Shown here: piece by piece, positions 26,256 to 34,313 of the stretch
Position numbering within the stretch: position 1 is the first letter of the stretch
How the letters are laid out: the number at the start of each line of letters is the position of its first letter
From: Bdellovibrionales bacterium CG10_big_fil_rev_8_21_14_0_10_45_34
GTDB taxonomy: Bacteria; Bdellovibrionota; Bdellovibrionia; Bdellovibrionales; 1-14-0-10-45-34
Length of the DNA stretch: 64,000 bases
Assembly (NCBI GenBank): GCA_002778785.1
Contig: PEZS01000002.1
Coordinates: 1-64,000 of the forward strand
Reading direction: 5' to 3'
The notes under the pieces: generated by a model
Databases searched by the model: none
What the model was told of the DNA's origin: nothing
Seen by the model: only the letters and a program-made list of their open reading frames with translations
Made by a program: the position numbers and the translations under genes

Positions 26256-27280
26256 AGTTGAACGACCTCCTCACGCTGCGTGGACTTAACCCAAACAAAA
26301 ACACAGCCACCGCCACCGGCACCGCAGATCTTAATCTGCCCTAACTTGCCAATAACTGCCGCGAGCCGCTCAATCTCTGGACTCGAAAAAACCTTTGAAA
26401 GTCTCAAGCGCCACTTTAATTCTTGCGCGAAAATATCTGAAAACGAATCAAAATCTTTTTTTATTAAACTAACTCTCAGGTGTTCTGAAACTTGACCTAA
26501 ACTTTTAAGGGCCTCTATTGTTTGAGCATCGCGTTCGACGACCTTTTTATAAACTTCCCAGTTATTAAGACCTGAGTGATGGGGGCGTCCCGTATAAACA
26601 ACCACTAATCTTTCTGAAAAGTCTTCCACGTCATCGATGCAATCTTCAAGATGACATCCTGAATGGTCATACCGAATAATGTTGATCCCACCTCGCAGCG
26701 CCGGAACGTAATCTTGCGTACCCGTGGGAACTCCAAGTGCTCTAGCTTCTATATTGTGCGCGATTTCAATCATTTCTAGATCAGATAAGGTTTGCCCTTC
26801 TAACTGAGCCGCTGCCTTTAATAGAGAAATAACCAACGAAGAGCTACCGCCTAGCCCACCACCTACCGGCGACTGACTACTAGTTGTTAACTCCCAACCC
26901 CCTGAAAATTCAAATTCTGAGAGAACAAGCTCCTCGAGTCCAACTGTCGTGCTCCTTGCCACTTCTTTAAGTTTTAAGAGGCTCTCATAGCTGACATTCC
27001 TGTTCATTCCTTGAGAAGAAATCCTGATTTCATTTGTCTCGAGCCTTCGGACGTCCACTCTTGTCAGTATGGATATGGCAAGGTTGATCGTGTAAAACGG
27101 ACCAAGCAGGGCATAAAAAGGCCAGAGGTCTAAAGTCCCCCCAGCCAAATCAATGCGAGTGGGCGATTCTACAAAAAAATTGTCAGGCGATCTCGACTGA
27201 GGTTGTGTATTCTGTCGACTCGTCGTCACGGTGTTACCCAATGTGCTTTCTCCTAAAGTCTCGACCACTGCAGAGCACAT
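26189..27280 (-). CDS. GHMP-family kinase (heptose-7-phosphate kinase-like)
   Basis: This 363-residue protein has the three GHMP motifs: PTRIDLAGGTLDLWPFY near residue 40, the ATP loop PVGGGLGGSSSL near 135, and KICGAGGGGCVFVWV near 320. The closest familiar relatives are HddA-type D-glycero-D-manno-heptose 7-phosphate kinases of surface-sugar synthesis. The substrate here cannot be fixed from sequence. The ATG at 27280 overlaps a TAA of a duplicated gene tail (TAATG) but lacks a ribosome binding site. A TTG at 27241 has AGGAGAAAG upstream and is a credible alternative start. It overlaps the DUF429 gene downstream. Confidence 0.85.
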   Translation of the reverse strand: MCSAVVETLGESTLGNTVTTSRQNTQPQSRSPDNFFVESPTRIDLAGGTLDLWPFYALLGPFYTINLAISILTRVDVRRLETNEIRISSQGMNRNVSYESLLKLKEVARSTTVGLEELVLSEFEFSGGWELTTSSQSPVGGGLGGSSSLVISLLKAAAQLEGQTLSDLEMIEIAHNIEARALGVPTGTQDYVPALRGGINIIRYDHSGCHLEDCIDDVEDFSERLVVVYTGRPHHSGLNNWEVYKKVVERDAQTIEALKSLGQVSEHLRVSLIKKDFDSFSDIFAQELKWRLRLSKVFSSPEIERLAAVIGKLGQIKICGAGGGGCVFVWVKSTQREEVVQLCQKNGFHTLEAAKPVAKIKTT

Positions 27281-27391
27281 TACTTATTCGTAGTAGGCGG
27301 CGCTTGGTGAGAACCCGGCGCGCCAGCCGACGACTTTACTGATTCGTAGTGGGCGGTGTTGCTTCCTGAGTATCACTCGCGCCAGAAGGCG
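27281..27391. repeat. tandem duplication of a gene 3' end, stop codon included
   Basis: The last codons of the DUF4340 gene (27336-27391) and the intergenic segment 27281-27333 are related copies. In the first 23 bases, 20 match, including the stop codon, and similarity continues through the CGCGCC segment with one three-base gap. On the minus strand the first copy ends in PPTTNQ-stop and the second would end in PPTTNK-stop, in a different frame. The second stop overlaps the GHMP kinase ATG. Confidence 0.8.
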
Positions 27392-28769
27392 TCTCTGCCT
27401 TCTTCTCTTCTGCCTTAGGCGCTTTTACAAGCGTCTGACCCGGAAGAGAACTGATCTCTAGGGATGAGATCGTAATCACTTCATCCAGTTGATTGGTCCT
27501 AGCAAAGTAAGAGTCTTGCTTGGAAGTCTTTGAGCCCCATTTAAGGCTAAACACTTCTTTACCAGAATCATCCTTGAGCTGGATTTCTCCGTCAGGCTTA
27601 TTGAGCCCACGCCCCTGACGACTGCCTAAAAACTCTTTTGCTTTCAACTCTTTCAAACGAGACAGCAACTGGCCAACCAAAGCCTGGTCTACTTCACCTT
27701 TTTTGTCTTCTGAGCCTGGCTGCCAGTTAGAACCCTGTTTCTTAATATGAATTTCAGCCAAATTTGTCTTCAGTTCAATTTCTTTAACTTTTTCTGGATC
27801 AAAATCAAACGGGGCAGAAGCATCCCTAAAGTCATCTGCTGTCTTTAGTAGCTTTGAAAGTGAGCTCGAGGCAACCTTTGCTACAAAGTTGCTACCGTCA
27901 ATGACCGCATAAGCATCGTCTTTAACTTTATTAGAAAAACGAAGTTCCACCTTTGCCTTATCTTTCGTTGTAACTTCTACTACGAGTGCGGGCATCGCCA
28001 ATTGATTAGCGGATCTTGTCTTTGAAGAATTTTCTTCAGCCACGAACTCGCTAATCCGAACTTCTGCTAGATCATTTAAGTAATTTTGAACCGTATCAGG
28101 ATCGAGATTTCTTACTTCACCCTGTGCCAGTTTCCAGCTGACAGATGTTTTCTCGAAACCCAACTTTAATCTCGGCCAAACTGTTCGATTCTCAAGCTCC
28201 AACCGCTCAACAGAATTTTTGTCGATGCGCAAAAGCATTTTGTTTCGGAAGTTTTCGGACTTCTTAGTAACGAAGCCTTCCCATTCAGAGCTTGCAAGAA
28301 GAACTTTTGGCTCTAAGTCCTTTCGAATGTATATCCGGCCTCCAAGTGCCTTTTCATTTCCGATAGAGATTTCCTCTTTAACTTCGCCTTCGCCCTGAAC
28401 GATCAGTTTCTGATTCGGCTCCAACAAACCGTATACTTTCAGGTCCGCTTCCGGTCCCTCGGCCACGACGGCTTCAGATTTCGCCTTAACCAATTGATCC
28501 AAAAAACGGTCAACCTCTGAGGAGTCTGCTTGATCAACGATAGGCTGCTCAACGTTCCATTGATTGTTGACCTTGCTTAAGACCAACTTTGCATCAGAAT
28601 TGATGAGTTCCAGCTTTTGAATCTTCTCTTTGTTAATGTCGAGAATTTGAGCTTCCTTCTCTTTGATCGCCTCTTCTTCATTCTTTTTCTTGTATTCAAA
28701 GTAATAAACGTAACCAACAAATAAAAAGACTAATACCCCAAAGATAAAGGTTCCTCGAAAGCCCTTCAT
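27336..28769 (-). CDS. DUF4340 protein of a Gld-type ABC operon
   Basis: This 477-residue protein is anchored by one N-terminal membrane helix (FIFGVLVFLFVGYVYYF). The rest is a periplasmic, charged beta-rich region made of repeated DUF4340-like units, for example KIQKLELINSDAKLVLSK, KNSVERLELENRT and KVKEIELKTNLAEIHIKK. Such proteins are regularly encoded beside GldG-like ABC auxiliaries. The ATG overlaps the stop of the upstream auxiliary gene by four bases (ATGA), with AGGAGAGG before it. The C-terminal Pro/Thr tail has been duplicated just downstream of the stop. The role in the exporter is unknown. Confidence 0.82.
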   Translation of the reverse strand: MKGFRGTFIFGVLVFLFVGYVYYFEYKKKNEEEAIKEKEAQILDINKEKIQKLELINSDAKLVLSKVNNQWNVEQPIVDQADSSEVDRFLDQLVKAKSEAVVAEGPEADLKVYGLLEPNQKLIVQGEGEVKEEISIGNEKALGGRIYIRKDLEPKVLLASSEWEGFVTKKSENFRNKMLLRIDKNSVERLELENRTVWPRLKLGFEKTSVSWKLAQGEVRNLDPDTVQNYLNDLAEVRISEFVAEENSSKTRSANQLAMPALVVEVTTKDKAKVELRFSNKVKDDAYAVIDGSNFVAKVASSSLSKLLKTADDFRDASAPFDFDPEKVKEIELKTNLAEIHIKKQGSNWQPGSEDKKGEVDQALVGQLLSRLKELKAKEFLGSRQGRGLNKPDGEIQLKDDSGKEVFSLKWGSKTSKQDSYFARTNQLDEVITISSLEISSLPGQTLVKAPKAEEKKAETPSGASDTQEATPPTTNQ

Positions 28770-30346
28770 GCCCCTCTCCTTCTAAACCAAATCACACTCG
28801 ATATGGCGAACAACACTAGTGGCAGAGGTATAAAGAAGAAGTAAATCATGGCCTGTATCTGACTCTCGTTTAAGGTTAAGCGGCTTCCACTCGCAATTTT
28901 TGGACGAATACTTATCAGATCATCCTCTTTTGCCAAGAATGAAAAACTATTTAGAGCCAAGTCGCGATTGAGCTGCTCATCGAGAAGTTGATTCGTTAAA
29001 AAATCACTGTCGCCAAAGACAACGACTGCAAAATCGCTTTTCTTCTTGGCTTCTCCCGGCGCAGCACTGTCCGCCGATTCTGATTTAGCAGAACCTTCTA
29101 CAACTGCAGCAACCGCCAAAGGACCACGCTCATCTCTAGCCGGGTCGAAACGTACCTGCTGCCCTAAATCCATTGTTGTAAAGCTACCCTGGGTGGTTTT
29201 AACAAGCTCTTCAAAACGCCAGCTTTCATTGAAGCCTTCTGCCCTTTTTAAAGGAGAGGCCAAGTGAAACAGTGTCATCTGTTCTTGCTGCCCTTTTGAA
29301 AAACCTTTTGTGATAGCATGGGTATTAGAGTAACCAGCCCCAATGGCGAGAGCTGCGCTCGCACCCAAAAGCTTGCCAAAAGGATCAACAATGAACACAT
29401 CTTTGAGCTCAACGCCGAATTTCGAAATCAGATCTTTTAAATTAGAACGCCTGCCAGGATCAGCAGCCACCAAAAGTCTGCCTCCGTCTTCAACAAACTT
29501 CTCAATAGCGGCAATCTCCGGCGCAAACAAAGCTGTTTGAGACCCCACAACAGCCAAGACACTAGCATCTTCAGGAATCTTTTGAGTTTCAACGAAATTG
29601 AGTGATTTCACTTCATAGTTTGACTCTTCAAGAGCTCTCTTAAGACGATCGGCTCCGTTTGGCTCTGTTGAGCTAAAGCTGACCTCTCCATGGCCGGTCA
29701 AAAAGTAAATCACTTTTTTTCCGTCCCGGGTAAGTTTAACGATGGCGTTAGCAATGCCCTGTTCGCTGAGATCGGTCAAAGTATTCTGCCGACCCTTATA
29801 GAGCATAATCACCGTACCAGAAGAGTCTATTCCGTATTGCTTCACTAAATCAGGGCGTTTTAGTACGTTCACGAATTCAGGCTTTACCTTGCTGGATTCC
29901 GCCTGGAACATTCCCATAATGTACTCGAACTTCTGTTTCTCTTGCCCTGAAAAGTTGTCATCCTCTCGAAAAAAAGCCAAAAATCTTAAGTCTTCGTCAA
30001 GTCCCTGCACCAGTTGAACGGTTTGATTCGAAAGAGAGTTGAGCTTTTCTTCTGTGACATCCCACTTTTTGTTATTTTTGTAGGCCACGTAGTTGATGCC
30101 AGTGAGTCCTACAATTAAAAGCAAAATCACCGAACCCAAGTTGAGCCCATGCTTTGTCGTTCTCATCGACAAGAGCTCTAAATAGAACTTCAAATCCTTA
30201 ACAAAAGCACCAATCAATAGGGCTCCAGACACCGCGAAGGGAATCCAAAAATAATCAGCCCAAGGTTGGTACAATATTCGAGCGGCGCCACCTATAGCTG
30301 CAATGAGTGCAGCACTAAAAATGAGAATTTTACCAGTTCGACTCAT
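28766..30346 (-). CDS. GldG-like ABC transporter auxiliary protein
   Basis: This 526-residue protein has membrane helices at the N-terminus (three in the first 100 residues) and one at the very C-terminus (IYFFFIPLPLVLFAISSVIWF). A large periplasmic domain of the GldG/ABC_transp_aux type lies between, including GKKVIYFLTGHGEVSF and GGRLLVAADPGRRSNL. GldG is part of the ABC system needed for gliding in Bacteroidetes, and homologues are widespread. A GTG at 30358 is in frame, but GGAGG before the ATG at 30346 places the start two bases after the permease stop. It works with the next two genes upstream. Confidence 0.85.
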   Translation of the reverse strand: MSRTGKILIFSAALIAAIGGAARILYQPWADYFWIPFAVSGALLIGAFVKDLKFYLELLSMRTTKHGLNLGSVILLLIVGLTGINYVAYKNNKKWDVTEEKLNSLSNQTVQLVQGLDEDLRFLAFFREDDNFSGQEKQKFEYIMGMFQAESSKVKPEFVNVLKRPDLVKQYGIDSSGTVIMLYKGRQNTLTDLSEQGIANAIVKLTRDGKKVIYFLTGHGEVSFSSTEPNGADRLKRALEESNYEVKSLNFVETQKIPEDASVLAVVGSQTALFAPEIAAIEKFVEDGGRLLVAADPGRRSNLKDLISKFGVELKDVFIVDPFGKLLGASAALAIGAGYSNTHAITKGFSKGQQEQMTLFHLASPLKRAEGFNESWRFEELVKTTQGSFTTMDLGQQVRFDPARDERGPLAVAAVVEGSAKSESADSAAPGEAKKKSDFAVVVFGDSDFLTNQLLDEQLNRDLALNSFSFLAKEDDLISIRPKIASGSRLTLNESQIQAMIYFFFIPLPLVLFAISSVIWFRRRGA

Positions 30347-30348
30347 TT

Positions 30349-31116
30349 TTACCTCCACCTTGCCGATTCAACGACTCTTTGGCTTAAGAAACAATAAAGC
30401 ACAATCACACTTAGCATGAACGCGAAACCCACGGTTTGAATACTGCCGCGGATAAACTGCCCGAAGTGGTTAGACACTGACATGTGCGAAAGCACGTCCT
30501 TCACCACTGCGCTATCGACGGTCGAAGCCGACCAGGCAATAAACCATAGTGACAATGAAAGGAATATCGCAACAAATCCCGACACAACAACCGAGTCACC
30601 TAACGACGAAGCGAACAAGCCGACAGCTACATAAATTGCTGACACAAGAAAAAGTCCTAAGTAGGCCGATGCAAGTGGTCCCCACTGTACCTTCGTAAAG
30701 AAGGCAGTAGCTACCGGAAACGTCATAGAAACTAGAAGCAGTACTCCGACTATGGCCGCTGCTGCGAAATACTTGCCCAGCACAATCTGCGTAGATGTGA
30801 CGGGGCTAGTAAGAAGCAAATCCATTGTGCGCGCCTTTTTCTCTTCAGTGAGTAGGCGCACAGTCAAAAACGGAACTAGGAACAAAAGGATGAGATTCAG
30901 GTTATATATGTGCCCTTGGATAACTTGTTGGTGCAAATTTGGCCCTTCGCCTCCACCTTGAAAAGACATTTGCAAAGACATCTGAGCAAATTGCACGAAC
31001 ATGTTATAGAAAAGAAAACTTGAGAAAACCATGAACAAACCAGCCACCGCATAAAATCCAGGCGAGGTAAAAAATCCTTTGAATTCTTTTACAAAAATCG
31101 TCCAAAACCCTCTCAT
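30349..31116 (-). CDS. GldF-like ABC-2 permease
   Basis: This 255-residue protein has six membrane helices and the layout of ABC-2 exporter subunits. FVKEFKGFFTSPGFY is at the N-terminus, followed by the LLTEEKKARTMDLLLTSPV coupling segment typical of GldF and NosY-like permeases. It pairs with the ATPase encoded immediately upstream; their genes overlap by four bases (ATGA). The substrate is unknown. Confidence 0.9.
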   Translation of the reverse strand: MRGFWTIFVKEFKGFFTSPGFYAVAGLFMVFSSFLFYNMFVQFAQMSLQMSFQGGGEGPNLHQQVIQGHIYNLNLILLFLVPFLTVRLLTEEKKARTMDLLLTSPVTSTQIVLGKYFAAAAIVGVLLLVSMTFPVATAFFTKVQWGPLASAYLGLFLVSAIYVAVGLFASSLGDSVVVSGFVAIFLSLSLWFIAWSASTVDSAVVKDVLSHMSVSNHFGQFIRGSIQTVGFAFMLSVIVLYCFLSQRVVESARWR

Positions 31117-32045
31117 ACGCTTGTCTCCTTAGAGGTGAGTTTTAAGAAAATGTCTTCTAACGATTCGGTTTGAGGAGTCAGCTCCAAAAGCCCCGCCCTA
31201 GCTTCAACGGCCACTCTTGATAGTTCGTCAACACTTTCAACGCCGCCGCTGATTTGCACTTCAAACGTGCGCACTCCATCAACGAGATCGACGCCTTCAA
31301 CACCTTTAAGCGCTGCGAGCTTATCTTTTAGACCGCCTACGTTGTCTCTCACCTTCAAGCGATACTTCTGATGGCCAGCCATGCGGTTGTTGAGTTCATC
31401 AAGAGTGTTCTTGGCAACAATTTTGCCTTTGTTGATGATGATGATCCTTTGGCAAGTTGCCTGAACTTCCGGAAGAATATGCGTAGAAAGCACAATTGTG
31501 TGGTGCCCTTTAAGGCTTTGAATCAGCTTTCTCATCTCCGCAACTTGTTTTGGATCAAGACCAACAGTTGGCTCGTCCAAAATCAAAATCTCTGGATCTG
31601 AAACCAATGCCTGAGCCACGCCTACGCGCTGCTTGAATCCTTTAGAGAGATTTTGTATCAGTCTTTTTGCAACATCCTGAAGATTCGTTTTCTCGATAGC
31701 CATTTCGACTTGCGATTTCAGCTTCGTTTTTGGAACACCCTTTAGTTTGGCCACAAACTTCAAATAGTCCGTGACAAACATATCTTGGTAGAGAGGGGGA
31801 TGCTCAGGCAGAAATCCAATTTTTCTCTTAACTTCAATGGGGTTTTCGAAAACATCTAGACCGGCAATTTTAACGTCGCCTGTTGTAGGCGCCATATAGC
31901 CAGTGATGATTTTCATCGTCGTCGATTTGCCTGCCCCATTCGGCCCGAGAAATCCTACAACCTCGCCTTTGTTGACGGTGAACTCAAGTGAGTCCACGGC
32001 GGTTGTGTTCCCGTAGCGTTTTGTGAGCCCTCGAATCTCAATCAT
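31113..32045 (-). CDS. ABC transporter ATPase (GldA-like)
   Basis: This 310-residue ATPase has a Walker A GPNGAGKSTTMK, an LSKGFKQRVGVAQAL signature (LSKG in place of LSGG), a Walker B LILDEPTVGLDP and a switch histidine in VLSTHIL. A C-terminal extension of about 90 residues resembles the GldA/CcmA-type regulatory tail. It is the first gene of the four-gene operon, with AGGAGGAGGG before the ATG. The gene order ATPase-permease-GldG-DUF4340 is the conserved arrangement of this system. Confidence 0.92.
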   Translation of the reverse strand: MIEIRGLTKRYGNTTAVDSLEFTVNKGEVVGFLGPNGAGKSTTMKIITGYMAPTTGDVKIAGLDVFENPIEVKRKIGFLPEHPPLYQDMFVTDYLKFVAKLKGVPKTKLKSQVEMAIEKTNLQDVAKRLIQNLSKGFKQRVGVAQALVSDPEILILDEPTVGLDPKQVAEMRKLIQSLKGHHTIVLSTHILPEVQATCQRIIIINKGKIVAKNTLDELNNRMAGHQKYRLKVRDNVGGLKDKLAALKGVEGVDLVDGVRTFEVQISGGVESVDELSRVAVEARAGLLELTPQTESLEDIFLKLTSKETSV

Positions 32046-32264
32046 TCGGCCCTCCTCCTACTTAGCTGGATCAGTTTTAGAAATGACTTTACCGCAACCC
32101 CGAAATTGTGAGTGCATCACATTTTCTGTCAAGACGCATCGGTACGGAGTCACTTGTGGGACTACGCGCGTTATCAATGGCAATTTTCGAAAGCAATGTC
32201 GATGACAGTTGTCTAAGCAAATGGACGCCGCTTTGCTTTTTTCCAAGGTGCAAGGGAGACAAAT

Positions 32265-32810
32265 ATGGACATGCAACCTCAAAAGGTGATCGCGTTTTGG
32301 TTTGAAGAGTCTGGTCCAAAAAAGTGGTATTCGGCTGAGAGCAATTTTGACGATCTCATCCGCAGTCGGTTTTCTGAGCTCGCCGAAAAGGCACAAAGGT
32401 GCGAGCTCAGTGCGTGGCGTTCATCTGCAATTGGAGCCTTGGCTGAGATTATTTTACTCGATCAGTTTTCTCGAAATCTTTATCGCGGAACGGCTCGCGC
32501 CTTTCGCTACGACGAACTTGCTTTAGCTTTGGCACAGTTCGCTCTTAATAATGGATTCGACAAAGAACTTGCTCCCAGCAAACGAGCTTTTCTCTATTTG
32601 CCTTTCATGCATTCCGAATCCAAAGCTGTGCATGAAGACGCTGTGAAACTCTTTAGCCAACCGGAGCTTGAGAACAATTTGAAATTTGAAATGCTACACA
32701 AAAATATTATTGATCGGTTCGGCCGCTACCCCCACCGAAACGAAATTCTTGGCCGCGCCCACACGATAGAGGAGATCGAGTTCCTAAAAACCCCTGGCTC
32801 CAGCTTTTAG
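32265..32810 (+). CDS. DUF924-family protein
   Basis: This 181-residue protein matches the DUF924 pattern. KVIAFWFEESGPKKWY is at the start, EIILLDQFSRNLYRGTARAF is in the middle, and FLYLPFMHSE and DRFGRYPHRNEILGR follow. The family is widespread, all-helical and of unknown function, with a distant resemblance to TPR-like folds. The ATG is preceded by AGGGAG. It is transcribed away from the ABC operon, and about 220 bases of shared upstream region separate them. Confidence 0.88.
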   Translation: MDMQPQKVIAFWFEESGPKKWYSAESNFDDLIRSRFSELAEKAQRCELSAWRSSAIGALAEIILLDQFSRNLYRGTARAFRYDELALALAQFALNNGFDKELAPSKRAFLYLPFMHSESKAVHEDAVKLFSQPELENNLKFEMLHKNIIDRFGRYPHRNEILGRAHTIEEIEFLKTPGSSF

Positions 32811-32871
32811 TGCTATGGAGCTGGCGGCATTTCTATTCACTTTAGCCATGGTGCCGCCCATCTAAAAATTA

Positions 32872-34164
32872 TTAAAGTTTTATTTGTAACACTTTGTGGG
32901 GCCCAAGGCGAACCTGACCGATTTTACCCTTTATAGGGTGTATGTGCCTGACTTCAGAAATAATAACTTCATAGCGATCACCTTTTCTGAGATCTCTTTT
33001 TGCGGCCAAATTCTTTTGCGTTAAAATCTGGGCGGCCTCCTCAAGTGTTGCCTGGCTTAGTTCCTCACTCTTGTTTCTAGAAACAATCCCATGTGGGCCC
33101 GGGTAATTTCTGAGATGCATCCAAATATGATGTGGGTTTGCTTGCCTAAGTATAAGCAGGTTCTCTTTGGCGTTTCGCCCGACACGAAATCGATGCCCAG
33201 TTTTTAACAAGAATCCCTTTTCGAAGGTTTCTTCTTTTTCCGCAGTCACCGACGCGAGCGCCTCAATGACGCCTGGTTTGTTATCTCTTCTTGGAGTCTT
33301 ATGTGCACTCTCTCCTGGCAATTCTTTAGGCCCAGCTCGGTGTCTGTTAGACTCTTTAAGAACTAATTCGTCGTACCGCTTGATATGCCCTGTAAGCTTT
33401 CTTTCTAATTTCTTGCGATTTTGATAGAGCAAGTCAGTGGCTGGTCCAAAGGATCCTTGCAACTCTTGAGTTTGAATTTTTTTGGTTGTTTCTCTCAGCG
33501 CATCTTCTAACTCTTGTTTTTGCTCAGCAAGCTTTGATAGGAGCTTTTGCTTCTTCTTAAGGATTTTATCTTGTGACGGCTGCTTAGAAGGTTCTTGACG
33601 TGATTTATGCTGTCGACCGATGTGCGATCGAAGCTTTACCGAGACTTTTTTACCTGAATTTAGTTGGAGGGTGAGAATAGAAGTCTCATGCAGCCAAGAC
33701 ACTGAACCAAAAGGAATGACTTCGCTTTTGTTTTTAGGTTCGTCATTGCTTTGGCTTTGGCTTTTAGTTTTAGAGTTGGCTTCGGTTTTGGTTTTGCTTT
33801 CGGTTTTATTACTTTTTTTTCTCTCATTTCCTTTAGGTCTGCCCACCATGAGACACGTTGAGTGCTCATCTGTTTTTACTTCGTAAACAACTGCACCCTT
33901 AAAGTGAGCATCGAAAAACAATTCAATGGGCTTTTTGACTTGTTTCTTCTTTTTAGAGATCGCTGGCGTCCAATCAGAATTTAAGTTCCCGCCAAGTTGA
34001 AACCTCGCTTCTGAAACCGAAGTAGGGATTGAATCGTGGCTCGTTTCGACTGGGGGGAGTCGCCAAACATTCATCCCCTTGTCGCCGTGAAAGCCCAGCA
34101 GGAGTTGTTCCAAATCGAGATTCAAAAAATTCAAGATTAAACTAGCTTTTTGAAGTGAAATCAT
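32872..34164 (-). CDS. NFACT-R domain protein (RqcH/Fibronectin-binding A-like), divergent
   Basis: The last 110 residues of this 430-residue protein are an NFACT-R domain: HRFRVGRNAKENLLILRQA, then HHIWMHLRNYPGPHGIV. This domain is found in RqcH/NEMF proteins of ribosome quality control and in fibronectin-binding protein homologues. The middle (about 195-290) is a coiled coil, as in the family. The N-terminal third is short and poorly conserved. It carries a Lys/Thr/Ser low-complexity insert (around KTESKTKTEANSKTK), and I cannot see a clear NFACT-N catalytic region. A peptide-tailing role is therefore uncertain. It stands alone on the minus strand. Confidence 0.78.
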   Translation of the reverse strand: MISLQKASLILNFLNLDLEQLLLGFHGDKGMNVWRLPPVETSHDSIPTSVSEARFQLGGNLNSDWTPAISKKKKQVKKPIELFFDAHFKGAVVYEVKTDEHSTCLMVGRPKGNERKKSNKTESKTKTEANSKTKSQSQSNDEPKNKSEVIPFGSVSWLHETSILTLQLNSGKKVSVKLRSHIGRQHKSRQEPSKQPSQDKILKKKQKLLSKLAEQKQELEDALRETTKKIQTQELQGSFGPATDLLYQNRKKLERKLTGHIKRYDELVLKESNRHRAGPKELPGESAHKTPRRDNKPGVIEALASVTAEKEETFEKGFLLKTGHRFRVGRNAKENLLILRQANPHHIWMHLRNYPGPHGIVSRNKSEELSQATLEEAAQILTQKNLAAKRDLRKGDRYEVIISEVRHIHPIKGKIGQVRLGPHKVLQIKL

Positions 34165-34313
34165 CTCTGAAACAATTTACTAAATCCAAACAAAAAAAGC
34201 TAGAAAAGCTCTGTGGGACCAGGAAGGGCCGCCCAATGGCTAAGGCCACTGGGTCCTCTTAATACAGGTTTGCAGTTCGGCGATAGCTCTCACCGATTGA
34301 CGACCTTGTTGAT

